Of a stretch of DNA of 64,000 nt, positions 50,704 to 58,840 are shown piece by piece. Within the stretch, counting starts at the first letter, position 1; each line of letters starts with the position of its first letter. The stretch lies in the NCBI RefSeq assembly GCF_019710575.1, contig NZ_JAHWFK010000060.1:1-64000 (forward strand). Reading direction: 5' to 3'. Origin of the DNA: Paractinoplanes polyasparticus. Lineage in GTDB: Bacteria; Actinomycetota; Actinomycetes; Mycobacteriales; Micromonosporaceae. The translations under genes were made by a program, and so were the position numbers. A model generated the notes under the pieces. The model ran no database searches. It saw only the letters and a list, made by a program, of their open reading frames with translations, and was not told where the DNA came from.

Positions 50704-51942
50704 GTGATTCAGCTTCCTGTTGCTCCGCCGGGCGCGCTTCGTTCCCGCCGGTCGCAAATGATCACCCGGTACGCTGCCTCGGTGGCTCAGCGGGGTTGGC
50801 GGGTGGCGCGGCCCGGTTCGAGGCGCATCGTGCCGCTCGGCTGGTGGCGCTCGCGGCCGGTCGTGATCCGCGACGGGCTCGGCGGACTGGTCCTGCTGGC
50901 GCTGGCCTTCGTGCCGCCGCTGGCCGCGGCCGGCACCCGGTTGGGGGAGCTGCCCCGGCGCCCGGCCGACGTGCTGGCCGTGCTCGCCGCCGTCGCGATG
51001 ACGCTGCCGCTGGCCGTACGGCGCCGGTGGCCCTCGGCCGTGCTGGTCGCCGCCGGGACCGGGTTCGCCGTGCAGGAGCTCCGCGGCTACCAGAGCTTCG
51101 CGGGGGCCGGGCTCATCGTGGCGCTCTACAGCGCGGGCCTGTACCAGCGTCGTTTCCGCGGCCCGCTGGTGGTCGCCACCGTCGTCGCGTACGTGGGACT
51201 GTGTTCCGCCCTTCGTGCGGCCGGCTCGACCGCGCGCCTCCCGGACTACCTGATCTTCGTGGTCCTGCTCGGACTGGCCGCGGTCGGCGGCGCGATCGTG
51301 CGCAAACGACGCTCCGAGGACAGCGAGCAGGCCCGCGCGGCCGAACGGGCCCGCATCGCGCGCGAGCTGCACGACGTGGTCACCCACCACGTCACCGCGA
51401 TAGTGGTGCAGGCCAACGCGGCCCGCTTCGTGGCCGGCCCCGGACCGGCCGCGGACACGCTGAAGGTCATCGGCGACACCGGCCGGCAGGCGCTGACCGA
51501 GCTGCGGGATCTGCTCGGCGTGCTCGACCCGACCCGCCCGGCCCCGCGCGACCGGCTGCCCGGGCTGGGCCAGGTCGGTGAGCTGGTCGCCTCGACCCGG
51601 GCCGCGGGCCAGCCGGTCACCCTGGCCGAGGCGGGCACGCCGCCCGAGATGGGCGCCGGGCGGGAGCTCGCGGCCTACCGGGTGGTGCAGGAATCGCTGA
51701 CCAACGCCCTGAAGTACGCGGCCGGGCAGCCGACCGCGGTCGAGCTGACCTACCGCCCCGACGCCGTGACGATCACCGTGCACACCGGCCGCGCGTCGAC
51801 CGGCCCCGGCGGCGGGTCCGGTCGCGGGCTGGCCGGGCTGCGTGAACGGGTCGAGCTGTTCGGCGGTGAGCTGACCGCCGGCCCCGGCGCCGACGGCGGC
51901 TTCCTCGTCCACGCCCGCGTGCCCGTGGGCGGAACGGCATGA
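50704..51942 (+). CDS. NarL-type sensor histidine kinase (HisKA_3)
   Basis: The 412-residue protein has about five membrane helices in the first 200 residues with short loops, so it probably senses at the membrane. HisKA_3 follows with phospho-acceptor H223 (ARELHDVVTHH), then a HATPase domain (VVQESLTNALKYA, GRGLAGLRERVELFGG). It overlaps the response-regulator start by ATGA. The start at GTG 50704 has no ribosome site; ATG 50758 is an alternative. Confidence 0.88.
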   Translation: MIQLPVAPPGALRSRRSQMITRYAASVAQRGWRVARPGSRRIVPLGWWRSRPVVIRDGLGGLVLLALAFVPPLAAAGTRLGELPRRPADVLAVLAAVAMTLPLAVRRRWPSAVLVAAGTGFAVQELRGYQSFAGAGLIVALYSAGLYQRRFRGPLVVATVVAYVGLCSALRAAGSTARLPDYLIFVVLLGLAAVGGAIVRKRRSEDSEQARAAERARIARELHDVVTHHVTAIVVQANAARFVAGPGPAADTLKVIGDTGRQALTELRDLLGVLDPTRPAPRDRLPGLGQVGELVASTRAAGQPVTLAEAGTPPEMGAGRELAAYRVVQESLTNALKYAAGQPTAVELTYRPDAVTITVHTGRASTGPGGGSGRGLAGLRERVELFGGELTAGPGADGGFLVHARVPVGGTA

Positions 51943-52596
51943 CCATCGAGCTGGTGGTCTGCGACGATCAGGCCCTGATTCGCGCGGGCTTCACCACCAT
52001 CTTCGACTCGCAGCCCGACCTGACCGTGGTCGGCGAGGCGTCGGACGGCCGGTCGGCCGTCGACCTCGTCCGGCGGCTGCGCCCGAGCGTCGTGGTGATG
52101 GACGTGCGCATGCCCGTGATGGACGGCATCGCGGCCACCGAACAGCTGGCCGGCCCCGGCGTGACCGACCCGGTCAAGGTGCTGGTGGTCACGACCTTCA
52201 ACATCGACGAGTACGTCTATCAGGCGCTACGGGCCGGGGCCAGCGGCTTCCTGCTGAAGGACGCCTCGCCCGAGCAGCTGATCGACGGCGTCCGCACGGT
52301 GGCCCGGGGCGAGGCCTTGATCGCTCCCGCAGTCACCCGCGAGCATCGGCCGGTTCGGCGCCCGCGTGCGCCCCACCGCCCCCGAAAGGGCCGCGGCCGC
52401 CCAGCTGACACCCCGCGAACGGGAGGTGCTCAAGCTGATCGCGGAGGGCCTCTCCAACGCCGAGATCGCGGCGAGCCTGGTGATCGGGCCCGAAACCGTC
52501 AAGACGTACGTGTCGAGAATCTTCACCAAGCTCGCCGTGCGTGACCGCGTGCAGGCCGTGGTCTACGCCTACCGCACCGGCCTGGTCAGCCCCTGA
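51939..52596 (+). pseudogene. NarL/LuxR-type response regulator with a frameshift between domains
   Basis: Residues 1-120 form an intact receiver (DD9-10, D55 in VVVMDVRMP, the K in FLLKDAS). The frame then breaks at about 52344: it reads APAVTRE and goes out of phase. The expected continuation IGRFGARVRPTAPERA and an intact LuxR HTH (LTPREREVLKLIAEGLSNAE, then TVKTYVSRIFTKL) lie in another frame. Restoring two bases in GAG-C..-ATC-GGC gives a seamless AVTRELIGRFGARV. As it stands the product is a receiver with a junk tail and cannot bind DNA. Either a sequencing error or a real mutation would explain this. Confidence 0.82.
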
Positions 52597-52713
52597 CCTG
52601 CCGTCCGGGTCGAGGTGCCGCCGGTCGTCCAGCGAGCCGCCCAGCCGATGAGCGAGCCGCGCCGCGATCTTGCGTGGCCGCTCGGGCAGGCGGCCACACC
52701 CCGTCCGGATTGC

Positions 52714-54201
52714 TCAGGCGTTCGTGCGGTGCAGCAGGTGGATCTCGTCGGGCTCGGGCGGGAGGTCGTCCACGCCGGCCTCGACGGCCTCCTCGTGCCG
52801 CTTCCGGGCACGGGGGAGGGCCAGCGCGGCGACGACCGCAAGCACGGCCACGGCGGCGCAGACCCAGAAGCCGTTGGTGAACGCGGCGTCGGTGGGCAGG
52901 CCCTGCGGCGTGGTGTTGGAGGTGATCACGGCGGCCACCACGGCCGTGCCGATGCTGCTGCCGATCGTACGGGCAATGGTGTTGACGCTTGTGGCCTCGC
53001 CGGTCTGGGCGGCCGGGACGCTCTCGATGATCGCGTTCGACATGGCCGCGAAGGCGAAGCCGATGCCGGCGCCGGTCAGGATGCCGGAGGCGAGAACCTG
53101 CCAGATCTGGCCGTGCGCGATCGCGGGCAGGGCGAACGCAGCGACCACGAAGACCGCGCCCAGGAACATCGGCAGCTTCGGCCCGTACCTGCGGTTGAGG
53201 ATGCCGGCGAGCGGACCGAACACCACCATCATGACGACGGTCGGCAGCAGGAACAGGCCCGCCTGGGAGACCGACTTGCCGAAGCCGTAGCCGGTGACCG
53301 CCGGCAGCTGGAGCAGCGTGGGCACCAGCAGGAACGTGCCGAACATGGCGAAGCCGAGGATGAGCGCGACCAGGTCGGTGGCCCAGACGCCGCGGATCTT
53401 CATGAGCCGCATGTCGATCAGCGGCTCCTTGACCCGCAGCTCGACGAGGACGAACCCGGTCAGCCCGACGGCGCCCAGCGCGAGCAGCCCGATGGTCTTG
53501 CCGTCGTCCCAGCCCCAGGCCTGGCCCTTGCTGATCGCCAGCAGCAGGGCCACCAGCGAGACGGAGAGGATGCCGGCGCCCAGCACGTCGAGCTTGCCCG
53601 GCGTGCGGACGGCCGACTCCTTCATGCCGAAGATCGCCCCGAGCAGCGCCACGACGACCAGAACCAGCGGCAGCCAGAACAGCCAGTGCCACGACAGGTG
53701 CTCGACGATCGGCCCGGCCGCCACGATGCCGATACCGGCGCCGACACCGAAGATCGCCGAGATCAGGCCGACCGTGGTGGCGACCCGTTCGCGGGGCAGC
53801 TCGTCGCGGACCATGCCGATCGACAGGGGCAGAATCGCGCCGGCCGCACCCTGCAGCACGCGCCCGACGATCAGGACGGTGAGGTTGGGCGCCAGCGCGG
53901 CGACCACGGTCCCGACGGCCAGGACGGCGAGCACGCCGATCAGAACCTTGCGCTTGCCCCGCATGTCGCCGAGCCGGCCGAGGATCGGGGTCAGGACCGA
54001 GGCCGACAGCAGGTACGCCGTGACGACCCAGCTGACGTCACTCGTGGACACCTGGAGCTCGTGCCCGATCGTCGACAGCGCCGGCGACACCAGCGACTGG
54101 AGCACCGCGAAGGCCAGCCCGCCCAGTGCCAGATAGAGCACGAGCAACGAGCTCTTGCTCGTGGCCGGCCCGGCCCCGGTCTCTTCCACCGTCTGCGTCA
54201 T
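52714..54201 (-). CDS. DHA2-type MFS drug exporter (EmrB/QacA family)
   Basis: The protein of 495 residues has about 14 membrane helices. It shows the DHA2 motifs: WVVTAYLLSASVLTPILGRL, GRLGDMRGKRKVLIG (motif A), RVLQGAAGAILPLSIGMVRD and motif C-like LISAIFGVGAGIGIVAAGPI. It uses the proton gradient to export lipophilic compounds. ATG 54201 is used; a TTG four codons upstream is possible. Its promoter carries an imperfect palindrome typical of TetR/MarR control, but no such regulator is adjacent. Confidence 0.92.
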   Translation of the reverse strand: MTQTVEETGAGPATSKSSLLVLYLALGGLAFAVLQSLVSPALSTIGHELQVSTSDVSWVVTAYLLSASVLTPILGRLGDMRGKRKVLIGVLAVLAVGTVVAALAPNLTVLIVGRVLQGAAGAILPLSIGMVRDELPRERVATTVGLISAIFGVGAGIGIVAAGPIVEHLSWHWLFWLPLVLVVVALLGAIFGMKESAVRTPGKLDVLGAGILSVSLVALLLAISKGQAWGWDDGKTIGLLALGAVGLTGFVLVELRVKEPLIDMRLMKIRGVWATDLVALILGFAMFGTFLLVPTLLQLPAVTGYGFGKSVSQAGLFLLPTVVMMVVFGPLAGILNRRYGPKLPMFLGAVFVVAAFALPAIAHGQIWQVLASGILTGAGIGFAFAAMSNAIIESVPAAQTGEATSVNTIARTIGSSIGTAVVAAVITSNTTPQGLPTDAAFTNGFWVCAAVAVLAVVAALALPRARKRHEEAVEAGVDDLPPEPDEIHLLHRTNA

Positions 54202-54263
54202 GGGTGTTCCCAACAGCTAGAAGTAAACGCCTGCTGACTTATTATGATCCGACCGATCCATAA

Positions 54264-54279
54264 GTAAACAGTTGCTTAC
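54264..54279. promoter_or_regulatory. Imperfect palindrome GTAAACAGTTGCTTAC upstream of the MFS gene
   Basis: The site follows GTAA-n-CA-nn-TG-n-TTAC symmetry. A related pair of half-sites, GTAAAC and GACTTAT, lies at 54223-54242. Both are upstream of the exporter start on the minus strand, in an A/T-rich pocket. TetR or MarR operators of drug-exporter genes look like this. Confidence 0.55.
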
Positions 54280-54280
54280 G

Positions 54281-55079
54281 TCACACGGGAATTCCGGTTC
54301 GCGACGCCAGGCGGCCGAGGGCGTCGATCCAGAGGTCCAGGTCGGGGTGACCGCGCCGCGAGCGCTATCCGGTCGGCCTCGTGCAGGGCGGCCAGCCCCT
54401 CCTCGTCCAGCCCGCGCAACGAGTGGATCAGCGCCTCGGCCAGCCGCAACCGGGCCGCCAGCCGCCACCGGTCCGACTGCGCGCGTCGGCCAGCCCGACC
54501 GCGGTCCGCAACGACCGTACGCCGGTCTCGACCGACCCCGCCGCCACCGCCGCGACCCCCGACTCGACGATCGCCTCGAGCGACGCGTCGTCCGGTTCCC
54601 GCTGATGGGACTCGTGCATCGCGGTCTGGACCGCGATGCCGGGCGCCACCCCGAGCTCCTTCTCGAACAACTCGGTGACCGCCGCGTACTACCGTTCGGC
54701 GCCCCGTTCGTCACCGCCCAGCCGGTACAGCCGGATCATCAGGGCCTGATGGTTCTCGTCGAGCGGGTTCATCTCCACCGCTCGCACGGCCAGACCGCGA
54801 GCCGCCGTGAGATCACCCGCGGCCAGCCGCCCGAGCGCGGCCTCGTGCAGAATCGCCTCGGACGCCGCCGCGATCCGCCGCCGCTCCGAGAGCAGCCACC
54901 CGCAGCGGGTCGTCGGCCTCGGCGTACAGGAGACCGGCGAGCCGGCTGCGGGCCGGTGGCTGCTCATTGAGAATCAGACAGGCCAGCAGGGCCCAACTCT
55001 TACGGCTGCGAACCTGGTACGAGATCCCGTCGGACCGGTCGACCCACGGCGAACCGAGCAGGTGCACCGTGAGATCCAC
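54281..55079 (-). pseudogene. Decayed SARP/BTAD regulator with several frameshifts and deletions
   Basis: GTG 55079 opens MDLTVHLLGSPWVDRSD and SRKSWALLACLILNEQPPAR, a SARP winged-helix start. After 54905 the frame changes, and BTAD-type segments appear piecemeal: LAVRAVEMNPLDENHQALMI, then in another frame ELFEKELGVAPGIAVQTAMH and AAGSVETGVRSLRTAVGLAD. Next comes RLRLAEALIHSLRGLDEEGL, and finally HPDLDLWIDALGRLASRTGI to a TGA at 54281. At least three frame changes and missing stretches show that the gene is dead. Confidence 0.8.
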
Positions 55080-55093
55080 CGGTCCTCCTCGTC

Positions 55094-55346
55094 TCAGCCC
55101 TGCGCGCTGATCGGGTAGATCTCGTCAGCGACGAGCCCGTGCGCCTCACGGTGCACAGTGTTCGCTGCTTCCGCGTCCGGCGCCTCCACCAGGCAGAAAG
55201 ATCTTCCCGGCTTCCTCGTCCACCCAGTACTTCAGATAGTTGACCCCGTGCGCCCCCTGGGCCGCCAGATCAGCCTCATGCGCGGCGGCGACGTCCTTCC
55301 CCGCCACGCCACCCTCAACATTGTGTACGTCCATGTGAACCGGCAC
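55094..55346 (-). pseudogene. DUF4242 (SCO4226-like nickel-binding) protein with a one-base insertion
   Basis: ATG 55346 begins MPVHMDVHNVEG and continues to NYLKYWVDEEAGKIF. The frame then fails. Removing one T (A in the plus-strand run 55197-55199) gives KIFCLVEAPDAEAANTVHRE and AHGLVADEIYPISAQG to a TGA at 55094. This matches the ~80-residue DUF4242 family, whose Streptomyces member SCO4226 binds nickel. It lies just upstream of the decayed SARP gene on the same strand. The single indel could be a sequencing error. Confidence 0.78.
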
Positions 55347-55445
55347 GACAAACTCCTGACCACACAGTCCCGGGCGTCTTCCCGAGCACGGCCCATAAGA
55401 CAGCGCCCCTGTTTGACACCCCGTTTGACGTCAGGGCTGAGAGCG

Positions 55446-57203
55446 TCAGGGCTGGTCTTTGTTGTGCGGCCAATAGGTGCCGGTGGTCGTGTAGCCGCTT
55501 CGTTCGTTCGTGGTGGGGGCGAGCACCTTCTCCAGGACGGCGATGAGAGGGGCGGCGTCGGTGCGGAACGTGTCGTGGCCCAGCGGCAGGGCGTTGCGGC
55601 GGGTCAGCGGCTTGAGCCCGGCCGGCAGTTGGTCGAGGCGCGGCATCCGGGCGTCGTCGACCAGCACCGGGATGACCGGGACGCGGCAGGTCAGAGCCTC
55701 CTGGATCTCGAGCACGACCAGGTCGTCCGGATCGTCGAGCCGGCGGCGGCCCTGGGCCTTCGCGTTGGCCCACTGCGGGCCGATCACCGCGAGCAGGGCT
55801 TTGCAACTGCCGACCTCGCGTCGCACCTCGTCGACGAAGTCGGCGCCGATCGGCACGTTGTCGACGTCGATGAAGATCGACTCTCGGCCGAAACGCTCGC
55901 CCAGGAGGTAGGACAGCCGGGCCGCCGAATGCCGCGAGTCGTCGCGGCGGTAGCAGATGAAGATCTTGCCTGTGGCCGGGCGGGGTGGCGTGTCCGGCGG
56001 CTTTCGTTCGGGCTCCGCCCGGAACTTCCTGATGATCTCGGTCAGCACCGAGGACGCTGTCGCCCGGAGCCTGTTCGCGGTCTCCCAGTCGCGGCGGGCG
56101 AGGGCCTCGTCGATCTGCTGATTCAGCCTGGCGTGCACGGCCTCGAGCTGTGCTATGGATTGCCCGCCGAAGCTCGGATCGACCGAGACCGGGATGTAGA
56201 CGATCGGCGGTGTGTCGTCGCTGGCCGCCATCCTGAGCATCCGGATGTTGCGCCACCAGCCGCCGGGCTTGCGGGCCGCGGCCGTCGGGGCGGGGCCCGG
56301 TGGTGGCCGCAGGTCGAGGGTCGGCTCGTTCACGGACGTCGTGGTAGCCGCGAGGACGGGTTGGTTGGAGACCGCGCGCAGGATGTCGGCCCGCATCTCC
56401 TGCGCGCTCTGGTAGCGACGCGCCGGATCCTTCTGCAACGCCATCAGCACGATCCCGTCGACCGGGGGCGTGACCTGAGGGTTCAGCGCGCCGGGTGGTG
56501 ACGGCTCTTCCCGCACGTGCTGGTAAGCCACGCTGACCGGGCTGTCCCCGACGAACGGCGGACGGCCGGTGAGCAGCTCGAACAGCACACAGCCGGCCGC
56601 ATAGACGTCCGACCGGGCGTCCACCCGTTCGCCGCGGGCCTGCTCCGGTGACAGATACTGCGCCGTGCCGATCACCGCGTTGGCGCTTGTCATGCCCGAG
56701 GGGTCGGCCATGGCGTGGGCAATGCCGAAGTCCATGACCTTGACCTGGCTGTTCCGGGTCACCATGACGTTGCCCGGCTTGACGTCGCGGTGGACGATGC
56801 CGTGCCGATGACTGAACTCCAGCGCCGCGCACAGGTCGGCAGTGATCTCCAGCGCTGCCCGGGCCGGGAACCAGCCCTCGGCGGCCAACGCCTCCTTGAG
56901 GGTGCGGCCGACGACGAGCTCCATGACGATGAAGGGCAGCCTCTCACCGTTCGCGGTCGTCTGTTCGCCGATGTCGTACACGGCGACGATGCTGGGGTGG
57001 TTGAGCGCGGCGGTGTTACGCGCCTCGAGCCGGAACCGTTCCTGGAAGGACCAGTCACGCGAAAGGTCCTCGCGCAACATCTTGACCGCGATGTCGCGGC
57101 CGAGCCGGATGTCACGCCCCGCGTGCACCTCGGCCATGCCGCCGTAGCCCAGCAGCTCACCGACCTGGTACCTGCCGCCGAGCAGGCGCGCCTGAGCTGC
57201 CAT
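55446..57203 (-). CDS. Soluble Ser/Thr protein kinase fused to a TIR domain
   Basis: The protein has 585 residues. A PknB-type kinase occupies 10-278: glycine loop LGYGGMAEV, K41, HRDVKPGN with D140, DFG at 158-160 and the SPE motif at 185-187 are all intact. A linker (280-410) has a helical stretch at about 347-395, and no transmembrane segment is present, unlike PASTA kinases. A TIR domain spans about 412-562: KIFICYRRDDSRHSAARL, SIFIDVDNVPIGADFVDEV and RRLDDPDDLVVLEIQEAL. E499 sits where NAD-cleaving TIRs carry their catalytic Glu. ATG 57203 begins MAAQARLLGGRYQVG. It follows a diguanylate cyclase on the same strand. Confidence 0.92.
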   Translation of the reverse strand: MAAQARLLGGRYQVGELLGYGGMAEVHAGRDIRLGRDIAVKMLREDLSRDWSFQERFRLEARNTAALNHPSIVAVYDIGEQTTANGERLPFIVMELVVGRTLKEALAAEGWFPARAALEITADLCAALEFSHRHGIVHRDVKPGNVMVTRNSQVKVMDFGIAHAMADPSGMTSANAVIGTAQYLSPEQARGERVDARSDVYAAGCVLFELLTGRPPFVGDSPVSVAYQHVREEPSPPGALNPQVTPPVDGIVLMALQKDPARRYQSAQEMRADILRAVSNQPVLAATTTSVNEPTLDLRPPPGPAPTAAARKPGGWWRNIRMLRMAASDDTPPIVYIPVSVDPSFGGQSIAQLEAVHARLNQQIDEALARRDWETANRLRATASSVLTEIIRKFRAEPERKPPDTPPRPATGKIFICYRRDDSRHSAARLSYLLGERFGRESIFIDVDNVPIGADFVDEVRREVGSCKALLAVIGPQWANAKAQGRRRLDDPDDLVVLEIQEALTCRVPVIPVLVDDARMPRLDQLPAGLKPLTRRNALPLGHDTFRTDAAPLIAVLEKVLAPTTNERSGYTTTGTYWPHNKDQP

Positions 57204-57237
57204 GACCCTCGCCGTCCCATACCGGCAAAGTCCGAGT

Positions 57238-58782
57238 CTATCGCCGGGCTGCGGCCGGCTGACTGTCGGAATTCCGCCCGGCACCGGCCGTCACGTTCAC
57301 GCGTCGACCCGGATCCGGAAGGGAAGCGACGGGCGAGCTGTGGTGGACGCGGTTGCGGCCGCTGTTCTTGGCTGCGTACATGGCCTGGTCGGCTCGGCGT
57401 AGTTCAGTGTCGGGGTCGGCGTGGGGGACGGTGGTGATGACTCCGATGCTGGCGCCCACGTGGACCGGGTGGGAGAGAGCGTCGAACGGCTCGGAGAGCG
57501 ACGTCAGGATTCGTTCGGCTACCGTGCCGGCCAGGGCGTCGCCGGTTTCGGGGAGGATGACGGCGAACTCGTCGCCGCCCAGGCGGGCTACCACGTCGCC
57601 CCGGCGGACGGCGGCGTTGATGCGGGTGGCCACCTCGACCAGGACCGCGTCGCCGGCCTCGTGGCCGTACGTGTCGTTGACCGGCTTGAAGCCGTCCAGG
57701 TCGAGGTAGAGCAGGGCCGTGGGGCCGGTGGAGCCGGTGAGGGTGGCCGCCCAGCGGTCGTGGAAGCGGCGCCGGTTGGCCAGGCCGGTCAGCTGGTCGG
57801 TGCTGGCCTGGCGTTCCACCGCTCGCAGCGCGCCCGCCAGCTGGCGGAGCAGGCCGTCCATGCGGGCGATCACCAGCAGGAACAGGACGGTGCTGCCGGC
57901 GACGATGATCGGGACGTCGATCGGCATGCCGCGCAGCCACTCGATGGCCAGCACGGCCGGGGCGGTCAGACTGGCGGCGGCCAGCATCAGGACGCGGCGC
58001 CGGGGAGCTGAGGCGCCGGCTGCCACGGGGGCGCTGCGGCTCGACAGTGTCGTCACCGACGGGTGCAGGGCGGCGGCTCCGCCCAGGGCCTGCATGGCGA
58101 GCCAGCCCAGGTCGATGATGTTGCCGGCCGTGTAGCCGATGCTGAGCTCCAGCAGCGCGTATCCGACGTCGGCCACCAGCAGGGCGAGCACGCTGCCGAC
58201 GAACAGCCAGTAGGCCGGCGGGCGGTCGCCGCGGCCGGTCACCAGGCGGGACAGGACGGCCAGCACGAGCAGGTCGGAGATGGGGTAGGCCAGGGAGACG
58301 GCTCGGCCCAGGGGGCTCAGGTCCTCGGCCCGTACGTACGGGACCAGCAGGAAGACCCAGGTGAGCAGGGCGGCGCCGGTGGACAGGACGAGGGCGTCGA
58401 TCAGGCCGGGCATGTCCCGGCCGGGGCGGTGGGCCCGCACGAGGCCGACCACGGCCACCGCCAGCATGACCGCGAAGGCCAGGTACAACCAGTCGGCGTA
58501 CCCGGGGAAGACGTCGCCGCCGGCCGAGATGTGCTGCAACCAGTAGACGACCTCGGCCAGCGCGAAGCAGGCGCGCGCGGCCGCCAGCAGGTACCAGGGC
58601 CAGCGTACGGCGGGCTTGTTGACCTTGACACCGACGACGATGGCGGCCGCCGCCGACATGCCGAGCACGCCGGCGACGACCGACTGCACTAATTCGTACG
58701 GGAACGAGTAGTAGACCCCGGAGGCCACCGCGCAGAGGGCGAGATAGACCTGCCAGGCCGCCGGTCGGCGCCATCTACCCAC
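57238..58782 (-). CDS. Membrane diguanylate cyclase (GGDEF)
   Basis: The 514-residue protein has about nine hydrophobic helices in its first 320 residues, without a recognised sensor fold. The GGDEF domain at about 330-495 follows: STDQLTGLANRRRFHDRWAA, DLDGFKPVNDTYGHEAGDAV and intact RLGGDEFAVILP. A 30-residue basic tail ends the protein. It should synthesise cyclic di-GMP. AGGGGG lies about seven bases before GTG 58782. The kinase-TIR gene starts 34 bases after its stop on the same strand, so the two may be co-transcribed. Confidence 0.9.
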   Translation of the reverse strand: MGRWRRPAAWQVYLALCAVASGVYYSFPYELVQSVVAGVLGMSAAAAIVVGVKVNKPAVRWPWYLLAAARACFALAEVVYWLQHISAGGDVFPGYADWLYLAFAVMLAVAVVGLVRAHRPGRDMPGLIDALVLSTGAALLTWVFLLVPYVRAEDLSPLGRAVSLAYPISDLLVLAVLSRLVTGRGDRPPAYWLFVGSVLALLVADVGYALLELSIGYTAGNIIDLGWLAMQALGGAAALHPSVTTLSSRSAPVAAGASAPRRRVLMLAAASLTAPAVLAIEWLRGMPIDVPIIVAGSTVLFLLVIARMDGLLRQLAGALRAVERQASTDQLTGLANRRRFHDRWAATLTGSTGPTALLYLDLDGFKPVNDTYGHEAGDAVLVEVATRINAAVRRGDVVARLGGDEFAVILPETGDALAGTVAERILTSLSEPFDALSHPVHVGASIGVITTVPHADPDTELRRADQAMYAAKNSGRNRVHHSSPVASLPDPGRRVNVTAGAGRNSDSQPAAARR

Positions 58783-58840
58783 CGCGTACCCCCTGCCGAG
58801 TGTCCTGACCCGGACATGATCGGCGTACGCGGGGGCGGGC

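Noticed and set aside
55347..55445. Short direct repeat GTCAGGGCTG twice near 55431-55450
   Set aside because: Two ten-base copies at the end of the kinase-TIR gene are too short and isolated to support a function.
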